Assembly: GCA_946614295.1 (NCBI GenBank)
Contig: CAMOGT010000005.1
Location: forward strand, 3,692 to 67,691
DNA length: 64,000 nt
Source: an uncultured Bacteroidales bacterium
GTDB taxonomy: Bacteria > Bacteroidota > Bacteroidia > Bacteroidales > Paludibacteraceae
Reading direction: 5' to 3'
The translations under genes were made by a program, and so were the position numbers. The notes beneath the pieces are model-generated. The model made no database searches. It worked only from the letters and a program-made list of their open reading frames with translations, and had not been told where the DNA came from. This document shows positions 42,024-52,600 of the stretch, piece by piece (position 1 is the stretch's first letter; each line of letters starts with the position of its first letter).

Positions 42024-45000
42024 ATGAAAAAGCAATGGGGCAGCATTGTAGCTGCAATCACCTTATTAATGACACCTGCGCACGCAAGCGTGCTGTTAGT
42101 GGAAGATTTTAATTATGTAGCCGGCAGTGCCTTGGAGGGTCTGGGAACGCCGAACGCATGGACTGTGTCCACAAAGGCGGACAATGCGTATGGGGCGACA
42201 CCGTCCTTCACGGTGAGCAGCCAGGGGATGACGATGCCTTATTACGGCGCAGGGGCGGAGGCAACCGGTTTGTCGGTTTTCCTGCCGCAAGCCACGGTAG
42301 CGAACAACAAGCAGCGGGTGCTCTATAAGACTTTTGATACCAATAAGAGCGTGAACAGCGGAGCCGTTTATGCCGCCTTTCTGCTGAACGTCAGCACACC
42401 CTCTGCCAACCTGCGCGATTTCTTTGCGTTGGAAGGCAGCACAGGTACCACCCAGCGCGCCCGGTTGTTCACCAAGGCTGTCGGCAACGGGTATCAGTTA
42501 GCCGTGTCGCGTGCCAATACAAGCCCCGTCTATACCCAAACTCTGGAGACAAACAAAACCTATCTGGTGGTGCTCAAATATGAGTTCATTGAAGGTGCTG
42601 CCAATGACCAAGCGACCGTCTATGTGGATTTTCCGTTGGGGTACAAGGAGGCGAACGTAGCCGAATACGCGTCGGTGAGTACGGATGTGGATGCGGGCAC
42701 GAGTGACCCGAGCGGTCTGAAAGCCGTGGATTTGAAACTCCGCGATAGCGGTTCGGCGCTGCAGATATCCCATCTGCGTGTGGCTACTACGTGGGACGAG
42801 GCGGTGAACTACACCGGTCCTGCCGTACAACCCGCAGAGCCGGAAGAGACAAATCAACCCAAAGTGCATTTCGAGGAAGGCTTTGATACCAACGGAGGAT
42901 GGACCATCACCGGTGCCGGTGCTTCTACCAACAAGGACCATGGCGATTACGGTACCGTCTCCCGTTCCATCTCTTTCAACAAGACTGAGGCGGCGGACAA
43001 ATGTAATCATGCCCGTATGGTTTCTCCGACCGTCAAGACCGCCGGTGTGCTGCGTTTCTGGCTGACCGGCAGCGCCAACGAGACCCGGGGTAATATTATG
43101 GTTTCCAAGATTATAGGCACCGATACTATAGATGTGGAGTACTTGGAAGGTCCGTTCGGCAAGACCTGGACGGAGCACCTGATTATTATCAATGATCCCG
43201 CCGAGTCCGTCAAAGTGATGCTGACCGTGAGCGATTGCGGCTTAGGCGCGGGTACATTATATATAGATGATGTATCGCTGACGAATTACGTAGCCGGCAA
43301 CAAGCCCGTAATCAGCGGTGTCGCCTTGACGCAGCCATTCCCATCCGCCAGCGATCCCACCCGCGTGACCGCCACTATTGCCGCCGGAGAAGAGGGCCGC
43401 TCGATAGCGGAAGCGAAACTGCTATGGGGATATGACGTTTCTACATCAGAAGGGACATTGGCGATGACCAAAGTCGGTGATATCTATCGGTCTGAAGTTC
43501 TGGAAGCCAGAGAAGCGGGAAGCACAATATACTACCGTGTCGTAGCGTTTGACAACTACTACGTAAGCGACACGAGTGCCGTGCAGGAAGTAACTGCTTA
43601 TTCCGATTATTCGGTTCATCTGGCTTCACAGACTCTGGCAGCGGGCGAGAGCGTGACGCTGTCGGAGGGTTTGGAAGGTCTGCGTGTTGATTTCGGTACA
43701 GCGGGCGAGAGCAGTAGTTTGCGTATCACGGATGCCCAGAGCAATATTATGCCTTTCAGCGGCAGCGGATTGCAGACCACGGGCGATCTCTCTCTCATCG
43801 CCGAGCCGGGTGAGGAGGTAGTGATCACAAACACCGGTGCGAGCACATTGACGCTCAGCGCTATCCATCATAATGCGTTCCGCCCGGTAGTCTTCACTAC
43901 ACGTCCTGTACGGATGCAACTCTATCCGCGCAACGCGGAAGGCAATGCTGCCGTTATTATCCGCGGCTATACTCAGCGCAGCGATATTAGCAGTCTGACA
44001 TTCGTAAAAAAGCGCAACGGTGTAGAGCAGGAGAGCAAACCCGTATCGGTCAGCAAGGGTGCACCATTTGAGGTGGAATTCATCATCATCGCCGAGCCGG
44101 CGGAGTACCGGTTTGAGTACGCTATAGGTGCAGGCGAGCGGATTATTCTGGCGGACAGCGTAGTAGCAGGTGATGTTTATGTCATTGCCGGTCAGAGCAA
44201 CGGAGCTGCCGCCGGTTCCGGTAATCCCAATGTGACCAACGAATACTGGCGTAATTTCGGATGCGTACAGAAGACATCCGTGTATAACCCGGCTGACACG
44301 ACTTGGGGCATGTCCAATTCCGCAGGCTGGGGCTATGGACGGATGTATTACAATGGATGGTCGGGATATATCATGCAGCGCAATCTGCTGGCTGAGCAGA
44401 ATATGCCTACCGCTATTCTCAATATAGCCATCGGCGGTAGTTCCCTGAATCAAAACATGCCGAACGAGGAGAACCATGAGGACCTTAGTACCTTCTACGG
44501 CGAAGGTCTGTACCGTTTGCGCAAGGCTGGTTTGGCAGACGCAGTGAAAGCCATTATTTGGGTACAAGGCGAAAGTGACCAAAATGGTCTGTATGAAGAT
44601 TATGCTTTGCGTTTCGACAGGCTTTATCATGCGTGGAAGCAAGATTATCCTAATTTAGAGCGTGTCTATCTGAGTCAGATTAACGTAGGTTGCGGAACCA
44701 GCCCGTATGCATCCGAGATGCGTGAGATGCAACGGCTCTTCGGCGAGACCTATCCGGACGTGACGGTGATCACGAATATCGGTATAACGATCCGTTATGA
44801 CAGCTGTCACTACGAGGATGCGGGCTATGACCGTCTTTATACGCAATTCACGCGTCTCATCGAGCGCGATTTCTACGGCAAGAGTTTTGACAAACCTCTT
44901 ACCTCTCCCGCAGTGCAGAGCGTACAATGGACGGACGAGAACAAAAGCACTATCGCTATCCGTTTTGACCAGGAGATGGTATGGCCGGATATCATGTGGG

Positions 45001-45500
45001 GTCGAAACATGAAGGATTACTTCTATAATGAAAACGAGCAACCTATTCCGATGTCCAGCGGAAGAGTGGATGCGACGAACAAGCATGTCGTATTATTAGA
45101 GTTGGAGAGTACGGCTGCCCGTCCGACGCATCTGACTTACGGTCCCGACAACTACGTCTATAGTTCCACACGCGGGATGGATACGCTCTATGTCGATCCG
45201 TGGCTACGCAATAATGACGGCTATGCGGCGATGACCTTTAACCGATACCCCATTGCCGACCATAACACCACAGCGTATGAGAAGATCGAGGATAAGGGTT
45301 TCCTCCGTATAGAGGGAGAAGAGTTAATCGTAGAGAGCATAAAGGGCGTGGACAGCGTTACTGTTTATTCCGTATTGGGACAAATCGTATTGCAAGTCAA
45401 TGATAGTCATTGCTCTGTAGCATCGCTGCCAAGAGGTATATACAGTGTTCGTGTAAGCCTGCGGAACGGAGAAGGATTAAGTACTAAAATTCGTAAATAA
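42024..45500 (+). CDS. Secreted multidomain SGNH/SASA esterase with type IX secretion tail
   Basis: 1158 residues. Signal peptide to about 21. A jelly-roll-like module (about 24-260; VEDFNYVAGSAL at the start, LRVATTWDEAV at the end) is shared with its neighbours. A galactose-binding-like domain (about 275-415) and beta-domains follow. The esterase domain of the sialate O-acetylesterase type has GQSN at 723-726 (nucleophile Ser725), GGSS near 804, WVQGESD from 846, and DSCH with His929. The C-terminal about 70 residues (VTVYSVLGQIV, LPRGIYSVRV, STKIRK) form a full T9SS type A sorting domain. It probably removes acetyl groups from the polymer at the cell surface, as acetylated mannuronate blocks many lyases. 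The role is inferred; the fold assignment is good. Confidence 0.85.
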   Translation: MKKQWGSIVAAITLLMTPAHASVLLVEDFNYVAGSALEGLGTPNAWTVSTKADNAYGATPSFTVSSQGMTMPYYGAGAEATGLSVFLPQATVANNKQRVLYKTFDTNKSVNSGAVYAAFLLNVSTPSANLRDFFALEGSTGTTQRARLFTKAVGNGYQLAVSRANTSPVYTQTLETNKTYLVVLKYEFIEGAANDQATVYVDFPLGYKEANVAEYASVSTDVDAGTSDPSGLKAVDLKLRDSGSALQISHLRVATTWDEAVNYTGPAVQPAEPEETNQPKVHFEEGFDTNGGWTITGAGASTNKDHGDYGTVSRSISFNKTEAADKCNHARMVSPTVKTAGVLRFWLTGSANETRGNIMVSKIIGTDTIDVEYLEGPFGKTWTEHLIIINDPAESVKVMLTVSDCGLGAGTLYIDDVSLTNYVAGNKPVISGVALTQPFPSASDPTRVTATIAAGEEGRSIAEAKLLWGYDVSTSEGTLAMTKVGDIYRSEVLEAREAGSTIYYRVVAFDNYYVSDTSAVQEVTAYSDYSVHLASQTLAAGESVTLSEGLEGLRVDFGTAGESSSLRITDAQSNIMPFSGSGLQTTGDLSLIAEPGEEVVITNTGASTLTLSAIHHNAFRPVVFTTRPVRMQLYPRNAEGNAAVIIRGYTQRSDISSLTFVKKRNGVEQESKPVSVSKGAPFEVEFIIIAEPAEYRFEYAIGAGERIILADSVVAGDVYVIAGQSNGAAAGSGNPNVTNEYWRNFGCVQKTSVYNPADTTWGMSNSAGWGYGRMYYNGWSGYIMQRNLLAEQNMPTAILNIAIGGSSLNQNMPNEENHEDLSTFYGEGLYRLRKAGLADAVKAIIWVQGESDQNGLYEDYALRFDRLYHAWKQDYPNLERVYLSQINVGCGTSPYASEMREMQRLFGETYPDVTVITNIGITIRYDSCHYEDAGYDRLYTQFTRLIERDFYGKSFDKPLTSPAVQSVQWTDENKSTIAIRFDQEMVWPDIMWGRNMKDYFYNENEQPIPMSSGRVDATNKHVVLLELESTAARPTHLTYGPDNYVYSSTRGMDTLYVDPWLRNNDGYAAMTFNRYPIADHNTTAYEKIEDKGFLRIEGEELIVESIKGVDSVTVYSVLGQIVLQVNDSHCSVASLPRGIYSVRVSLRNGEGLSTKIRK

Positions 45501-45530
45501 ATGTATTAATTAACCCAAACATTACATGTT

Positions 45531-47201
45531 ATGAAAAGAATTTTCACTTTGTGTGCATGCGTATTCTTCGCTATTGCCACTATGCATGCCCAGCTTTGGC
45601 TGGAGGAGAATTTCAATTACCCGGACGGCAATCTGGAACAAGTAGGCAACGACTCACTTGTAGTGGGCAAATGGATGCCATCTCTCAAGCCAGCCGACTC
45701 ATTAGGAGTTTCTCCGGTTGTAGTAAACCGCAATCTGACTTACCCGGGTTATATTGCTTCGGGCAAAGGCAAAGTGGCGGTGCTGGATGCAGCGGTGGGC
45801 GATGATGCCACTACCCAGCGTATCAGTGTCTATTATTTGGATACGCTCGGTGCACGTGACACCGTTTCGATGTATGCGGCGTTCCTGATGAAACCGCTTT
45901 CCGCGAAAAACACCGCCGGTCGCGACCTCGCGATCTGGGAAGGGTCGGTCGGCAGTTCCATGTGTCGTGGACGTCTGTTTATGGCGAAGGACGGTTCTGG
46001 CGTTAAGATTGGTGTGACGAAGAATAGCAGTAGCGTTACTACCTGGTCGCAAGTCGTGGCATTGGAGAGCACTAACCTTATTGTCATGAAATACGAGGTG
46101 GTAGAGGGCGCAAGCAATGATGTTATCAAAGTGTGGCTCAATCCTTCTCTTGCGAAGTCTGAGAGCGAACAGACGCCTCTTGTCTCTTCTGACAACGCGA
46201 CCGATATGTTAGTCAAAGGTTTTGGTTTGCGTCAACGCGGTAACGGAGCAGAGATAGGTGGTTTACGCATTGGCACTACTTGGGCGGATGTTGTTAAGAC
46301 CGATGGTTCAGATATTCCTGATGATCCGGACCAGCCGACAGATGCAGATGTTTACCTTGTAGAGAACTTTAAGTATGAAGCAGGTAGTGCTATCGAAGGT
46401 CAAGGAAGTTGGGTTGTAAGTACCGCAACGGCAGATCAAGGTGGTAAGAGTCCGAAAGTAGCTGCTACATCGTTGAGTTATGCAGGTTACGGCGCAGCGG
46501 AAGGAGGAGCATTGGCTTTGGATAGTACGGCACAAGAGATAAGCGGAGACTCAAAACGTAATACGGTTGTACCGTTTGCTAGTGGTAAATTAAATGAGGA
46601 AGACGTGGTTTATACTGCATTCCTGGTTAACCTCAGCGAGATGAACAGCACTTCCGGTAAGGAGATGTTCACTTATCTGAAACAAGGAGCTTCTGATGGT
46701 GCTAATACCACTATGCGTGGGCGTGTGGTAGTTAAGATTGAGTCAGGACAGAAATCGTTTGGTATCAAAAAGAACTCACAGACTATCGAAACATGGTCGG
46801 CTGCCACACCAAAAGATGAAACAGCACTGTTGGTTGTTAAATATATCAATAAGAGCACCTCGAGTAGTAATACCGCCGATGAGTTCTATCTCTTTGTCAA
46901 TCCAGATCCGTCGAAGACAGAGGCAGAGAACAGTGCCGTTATGTTACCGGCAGCAGGTAATGATGCGGACGGAGGTGCTGATTTACGTCATTTATGCTTC
47001 CGCCAGATGAAACTCAATGCTACTATTGATGGCATTCGAGTGGCTAAGACATGGGCTAAAGCGCTCAATTATCAAGCATCGCAAGGAATAGAGGATGTAC
47101 AGGAAAATGCCGTGCAAGGCACTAAAATCTTGCGCGACGGACAATTGTTCATTCTACGAGGCGATAAGGTTTATACCGTAATAGGTATGATGGTAAAATA
47201 G
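45531..47201 (+). CDS. Secreted protein with two shared jelly-roll-like modules and tail motif
   Basis: 556 residues. Signal peptide to about residue 20 (MHAQ). Two homologous modules, about 22-256 and 273-520. The first starts EENFNYPDGNL and ends LRQRGNGAEIGGLRIGTTW; the second starts VENFKYEAGSAI and ends IDGIRVAKTWAKAL. The linker is acidic and proline-rich (DIPDDPDQPTDAD). The end, GQLFILRGDKVYTVIG, is the tail motif. No catalytic residues are evident. The modules resemble concanavalin-like (LamG-type) beta-sandwiches, so a glycan-binding role on the surface is plausible. Confidence 0.75.
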   Translation: MKRIFTLCACVFFAIATMHAQLWLEENFNYPDGNLEQVGNDSLVVGKWMPSLKPADSLGVSPVVVNRNLTYPGYIASGKGKVAVLDAAVGDDATTQRISVYYLDTLGARDTVSMYAAFLMKPLSAKNTAGRDLAIWEGSVGSSMCRGRLFMAKDGSGVKIGVTKNSSSVTTWSQVVALESTNLIVMKYEVVEGASNDVIKVWLNPSLAKSESEQTPLVSSDNATDMLVKGFGLRQRGNGAEIGGLRIGTTWADVVKTDGSDIPDDPDQPTDADVYLVENFKYEAGSAIEGQGSWVVSTATADQGGKSPKVAATSLSYAGYGAAEGGALALDSTAQEISGDSKRNTVVPFASGKLNEEDVVYTAFLVNLSEMNSTSGKEMFTYLKQGASDGANTTMRGRVVVKIESGQKSFGIKKNSQTIETWSAATPKDETALLVVKYINKSTSSSNTADEFYLFVNPDPSKTEAENSAVMLPAAGNDADGGADLRHLCFRQMKLNATIDGIRVAKTWAKALNYQASQGIEDVQENAVQGTKILRDGQLFILRGDKVYTVIGMMVK

Positions 47202-47247
47202 CCAACAAACAATAAAATTCATTATTAACACTTAATAATAAAGTATT

Positions 47248-48171
47248 ATGAAAAAACATTTATTTTTAGTGGCTGCATTGGCAGCAGGAATGGCAGTTCA
47301 TGCCGAAGTAAAATTGACGGAGACCTTCGATTACACGGCAGGCAATGCTATCGGGACAGTGGAAGGCTGGAAAACCAGTGGCGATTTGACCGACGGTGAG
47401 GGTCGTATTGTGAGCGAAAAGGTTCTTACCTATTCCAATTCCGGCGGTGAGTATATTCTCTCCGGTGAGGGCAAGTCTCTGAAACATAGTTATAAAAGCA
47501 ATAAGACCGGAAGTGCAAACGGTCAGCAGTACATGTCTTCCCGTGCTTTCGATAAAGTAACGGACGTAGTGTATCTGAGTTATATCTATATGCCGGACGG
47601 CAAGCAAGACCAATCCAATGGCGAACTATTAGGACTGACATCCGGCGACACCAATCCTACTGCCCGTCCTTGGACAGGAAAGGTGAATGATGCTACCAAA
47701 GCTACTCATTACCGTTTTGGTTTGACCATGCGTTCCGGTACGAGTGCAGATATTGTTTGGGATACCAAACCTCAATCTATTGAAGATACCGTGCTTCTGG
47801 TTTTGAAATTCCAAATCACTAAGACCGATACCATCGCTTCGTTGTTTATCAATCCAACTATCGGAACCACGGAAGAGCCTGCTGCTGATATAACCGATAA
47901 CAAAGGTGCCGGCCGCGACAAGATAGACAATATCATGTTCCGTAACCAAGGTGCCAGCAAGTCCAATTATTATATCGGCGGTGTGCGCGTATCCACCACA
48001 TGGGCTGAGGCTGTAGCCCCAAAAGCATCGGAGGAAGTGGAACCGGGAGAGACCACCGGTCTGGATGAGATCAATGCGGAGATGAAAGCACGCAAAGTGA
48101 TAGTTGATGGTCAGATGCTTATTGAGCGGAACGGCGAGTTCTTCGATATGACGGGTGCCAAACTGCAATAA
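47248..48171 (+). CDS. Secreted protein with one shared jelly-roll-like module and tail motif
   Basis: 307 residues: signal peptide (to about residue 19), one module (TETFDYTAGNAI at the start, GGVRVSTTWAEAV at the end, about 22-252) and the tail (GQMLIERNGEFFDMTG). It is the fifth copy of the module in this operon. The stop codon overlaps the first base of the PL6 start, so the two are translationally linked. Function unknown, probably glycan binding. Confidence 0.75.
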   Translation: MKKHLFLVAALAAGMAVHAEVKLTETFDYTAGNAIGTVEGWKTSGDLTDGEGRIVSEKVLTYSNSGGEYILSGEGKSLKHSYKSNKTGSANGQQYMSSRAFDKVTDVVYLSYIYMPDGKQDQSNGELLGLTSGDTNPTARPWTGKVNDATKATHYRFGLTMRSGTSADIVWDTKPQSIEDTVLLVLKFQITKTDTIASLFINPTIGTTEEPAADITDNKGAGRDKIDNIMFRNQGASKSNYYIGGVRVSTTWAEAVAPKASEEVEPGETTGLDEINAEMKARKVIVDGQMLIERNGEFFDMTGAKLQ

Positions 48172-49625
48172 TGATGCAACAGTCCCACAGGCATATACTA
48201 ACCATGATTTTTGTCCTGCTGTCCGGTATGGCAGGACAAGTCATGGCGCGTACCATCCCTGTATCGTCCGCGGGCTCCATCAACAAGACATGGTCCGCGG
48301 GCGATACTCTGGTATTGGTCAACGGGACATATACCAACCAAACGATTGTATTACAAGGAACAGGAACGGCTGCGCAACCGATAGTGCTACGCGCAGCCAC
48401 AGGCGGTGAGGTGTATTTAGGAGGTTCCAGCACAATCAGTATCAAAGGCGCATACATAGAGGTGAACGGAATCCGTTTCAGCGGCAGCTATACCGGCAAG
48501 ACGCACGTGGTGCAGTTTGAGAGCACGGCGTCCCATTGTCGGCTGACGGAGTGCGCCATAGAGAGTTATAATCCTGCGGACGAGAGCAAGGATTACAAAT
48601 GGGTTTCTCTCAAAGGCCAAGGCAACCGCGTAGATCATTGCTATTTTAGCGGGAAGACGAATATAGGAACCTTGTTAGTGGTGTGGCTCGAAGAGAATGT
48701 CATCCCCAAACATCGCATTGACCATAATTATTTCGGTACGCGCGTAGCGAATACCGATGGTGACGGCAAGGCACTGAACGGACAGGAGATCATCCGTATC
48801 GGCGACAGCGGTACCAGTATGCAGGAAGCTCAATGTATCGTCGAAAGCAATTATTTTGAGCATTGCGACGGCGAGATAGAAATGATCTCCAATAAATCAT
48901 GCGGTAATATCTACCGCGAGAACACCTTTTATGCCTGTTCCGGTACCCTTACTTTCCGTCACGGCAACGGCTGTACAGCGGAGAGTAATTATTTTTTCGG
49001 TGAGGGCGTAAATGCCAGCGGCGGCGTACGTATCATCGGAGAAAATCATGTGGTCAGAAACAATTATTTCCAAGACCTGACGGGCAATAATTTCCGTGCC
49101 GCAGTGAGTATCATTCGCGGCAAGCCCAATTCGGCGTTGAATGAGTATTTCCAAGTGAAAAACGCCGAAGTGAACGGAAATATTTTTGTAAATTGCAAAG
49201 AGGCCATTTGTGTCAACTATCATTCTTCGAGCGAATGTAACCTATTGGCGCTGAATAGTACCATAACCAATAACACAGTCTATAACGATGCGTCGCACAC
49301 GTCTTGCCGCGTGGTGACTCAGGCTGTTTCCGGGGGCAGTGTCAGTTGGAGCGGCAATACGTATAAAGCCGGCAAGTTCAGCGGATACACGGCATCGTCT
49401 CCGGCTTGGAGCAAGCAGAGCTCGATGGCGAGACCATCCGTGCCAACGGATATTCCCTCCGCGGACAACAGCGGTCCTTCCTGGCGCCATTTCTCTTCCC
49501 CCACGAGCATCATAGCGCTCCCCGACAATCGTCCGGAAGCCCGCAAAGAGTTACGTGAGGGACATATATATATCCGCCTCGGCGAGCAACTATATGACTT
49601 GACGGGCCGAGCAATAAAAAACTAA
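48171..49625 (+). CDS. PL6-family alginate lyase with tail motif
   Basis: 484 residues. The true start may be the second ATG at 48174. Signal peptide, then a right-handed beta-helix. The PL6 catalytic pair is present: Lys242 in MISNKSCGN and Arg263 in LTFRHGNG, 21 residues apart as in AlyGC (Lys220/Arg241). The preceding CDGEIEMI stretch supplies calcium-binding acids. The C-terminal IYIRLGEQLYDLTG is the tail motif, so it is probably surface-attached or sorted. It cleaves alginate by beta-elimination. It overlaps the gene before it and is followed by SusC. Confidence 0.9.
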   Translation: MMQQSHRHILTMIFVLLSGMAGQVMARTIPVSSAGSINKTWSAGDTLVLVNGTYTNQTIVLQGTGTAAQPIVLRAATGGEVYLGGSSTISIKGAYIEVNGIRFSGSYTGKTHVVQFESTASHCRLTECAIESYNPADESKDYKWVSLKGQGNRVDHCYFSGKTNIGTLLVVWLEENVIPKHRIDHNYFGTRVANTDGDGKALNGQEIIRIGDSGTSMQEAQCIVESNYFEHCDGEIEMISNKSCGNIYRENTFYACSGTLTFRHGNGCTAESNYFFGEGVNASGGVRIIGENHVVRNNYFQDLTGNNFRAAVSIIRGKPNSALNEYFQVKNAEVNGNIFVNCKEAICVNYHSSSECNLLALNSTITNNTVYNDASHTSCRVVTQAVSGGSVSWSGNTYKAGKFSGYTASSPAWSKQSSMARPSVPTDIPSADNSGPSWRHFSSPTSIIALPDNRPEARKELREGHIYIRLGEQLYDLTGRAIKN

Positions 49626-49653
49626 AATATTGTCATTTATACTTTATTACTCC

Positions 49654-52600
49654 ATGAGAAAAGCAATTCCAATTCTATCTGTGCTGTTCTTGTCAGCATC
49701 GCTTTATGCCGATGTGACAGTCACCGGAAGGGTGATCGACGAATTAGGAGAGCCGATGATCGGTGTGAATGTTCTCCTCGAAGGCACCAGTGTTGGCACC
49801 CTGACCAATATCGACGGTGAGTTTCTGCTCGAAGTGCCATCCGGTTCGTCCAAGTTACAGCTCTCGTTCATGGGTTACCAGACTCGCGAAGTGTTAGCTG
49901 GTAAAGGTCAGTTAGGCACCATTATGCTGGAAGAAATGGCTCAAAACATTGACGAGGTCGTGGTTGTGGGCTATGGTGTGCAGAAAAAATCCCACTTGAC
50001 GGGTTCGGTGAGTAAGTACTCGGACGACCATCTGGGCGACCAAGCCGTGTCCCGTCTGGACCAGGCTTTGCAGGGCAAGATAGCAGGCGTGAACATCTCC
50101 AACGTGTCGTCCGAAGCCGGTTCGGCTCCCCAGGTACGCGTCCGCGGTATGGGGTCTATCTCGGCGAGCAACGAGCCTCTGATTGTGGTGGACGGCTATC
50201 CGATGAGCGACGGGTTGAGTTTTATCGACATGAATGACGTGGAGTCCATCGAGGTGCTGAAAGACGCCGCTTCAGCGGCTATCTACGGTAGCCGGGGTGC
50301 TAACGGCGTTATCCTCATCACCACCAAGAGCGGCGACATCCAAAAGGCGAAATACAGCGTGAAAGTGTTTACGGGCTTCAAACAGGCCTACAAACTGCAC
50401 GACCTGATGGATTCGCACGACTATGTGAATATGCTCTATCGCGAGCAGGAATTAGGAGGAGCTGGTCCGACGGAATCCGAGAGAGCCTGGCTATGTATCG
50501 ACAACCACACTGACTGGCAGCGCGAGGCTCTGCGTAGCGTAGCCAATATCACCAATGCTCAGTTCTCCGTGAGTGGCGGCAAGAAAGAGTGCAAATACTA
50601 CATCTCGGGCAGTTACACGGGGGACGACGGTATTATGATCAACAGCCGGTATGACAAATTCAACGTGCGCGCCAAGGTGAATGCTACTCTCTCCAAGTAT
50701 GTAGATATAGGCGTGAACATCACTCCGTCTTACACCAAGCGCGAGTCTCCCGCCACCAATTTCATTGATTTCTACCGCACTTACTCATGGCTTCCTGTGC
50801 GGCATACGGAATACACTGCCGCCATGACCGGTCAGCCTGTCGGGTCGTATGCACACGGGCGGCATTTCAACAATCTCGAATACACGGACAAAGACGGCAA
50901 TACGTTCACCGCGAGCCCCTGGGGAACGAACAATAACAACCCGCGGTGCGTCATGGACAACGAGAAACGCTATACAGAGGACTACCGTCTGAACACTTCT
51001 GCTTATATCAATATCAATATCTACAAGGGTCTTACCTTCCGTTCCCAAAACGGATTCTACGTACAATACAGAGACAACAACACCTATCACAATGCCAATG
51101 CAAAGAGCGACGGCGATGCCAACTACGCTCTCTACACGAACCGTTTACGCATTGACCTGTTGACAGAAAACACGCTCAATTACAACGCCCAATGGGGCAA
51201 GCATGAGTTCGGCGCAATGGCCGGTTTTACAGCAAACAAGATTCGTCTACGCACCGCCGGCATCAAAGGAACTTCGTTCCCCACCGACTATATACCCACC
51301 ATCAACGCAGCAACCGACATCGTCATCACCGAGAACGATGGTACGAGACGTACTTATACACTGGAGGAAGAGGAGCTGTTACTCTCCGTCCTCGCGCGTG
51401 TCAACTATAGTTATGCGGACAGATACCTGGCTTCAGTCAGTTTCCGAGCCGACGGATCATCCAAGTTCGGTCCCGAGAGACTATGGGGTTTCTTCCCCTC
51501 TGTTTCCATCGGTTGGCGAATGAGTGAGGAAGAATGGCTAAAGGATCAAGAATGGTTAAACCAGCTCAAGATCCGCGGCTCTTGGGGAATTACAGGAAAC
51601 AATGACATTCCCAATTATGCCGCCTATGACAAACTGAATGCTGCCAACTATACCTTTGGTACCGCCAACACCGTAGTACCCGGTTTAGCGAACACCGGTA
51701 CAGTATTAGGCAATCGTCGTATATCTTGGGAGCAGACGAATGAGTTTGACGTAGGATTTGACATCAGCATGTTCAAGACCCGTGTGAACCTATCGGTTGA
51801 TTATTACTACTCGATTACCAGAAGTCTGCTGTTCCAACAGCCGGCATTGGCTATCACGGGTTATACCAACTACTGGAACAATATCGGCAAGGTTCGTAAC
51901 CAAGGTGTCGAGATAGAACTGCATACCTATAACATCAAAAACAAAAAGTTCGAATGGCAGACACAGCTCAATCTCTCGACCAATAACAACCGTTTGCTCG
52001 AACTCGACGGCACTTCCGAAAGGCTGCTCAGCTACGGCGAGCGGAGCGAGGTGTATGCCGCACAGGTAGGCGGTCCGTCCATCCAGTACTACGGTTACCG
52101 GACCGATGGTATCTGGACCTCTCAGGAGGAGATAGACGCTTTCCTGAACGGCAGGAACGCAGCGGACGTCTTTCTGGTAGGCAAGACGGTTGTTCCGGGT
52201 ACGCTGAAGGTGGTGGACAAAGACGGCAACGGCATTATTGATGCGTATGACCGCGATGTGCTCGGCACCCCGTTCCCTACTCTCACATGGGGAATGACCA
52301 ATACCTTCACATTCTACGGATTTGATGTATCGTTCATGCTGCAGGGCGTAGCCGGCGCAACGGTACTGAACGGCGACGGCTATTACCAAGAGACAAAGAA
52401 GATTAACAAGGCTTATACCACCAACCGATTTATCTTTCCCTCTCACCCTGGTGACGGCAAGACACCTACTTTTGCCAATGGTAACGGTATGGCCTGGGAG
52501 CTGACAGACTACTTGCTTCAGAATGCTTCCTATGGCGCACTGAAGGATGTGACCATCGGTTATCGGTTCGACAAAAAGATGCTGAGACCGATCCGCCTGA

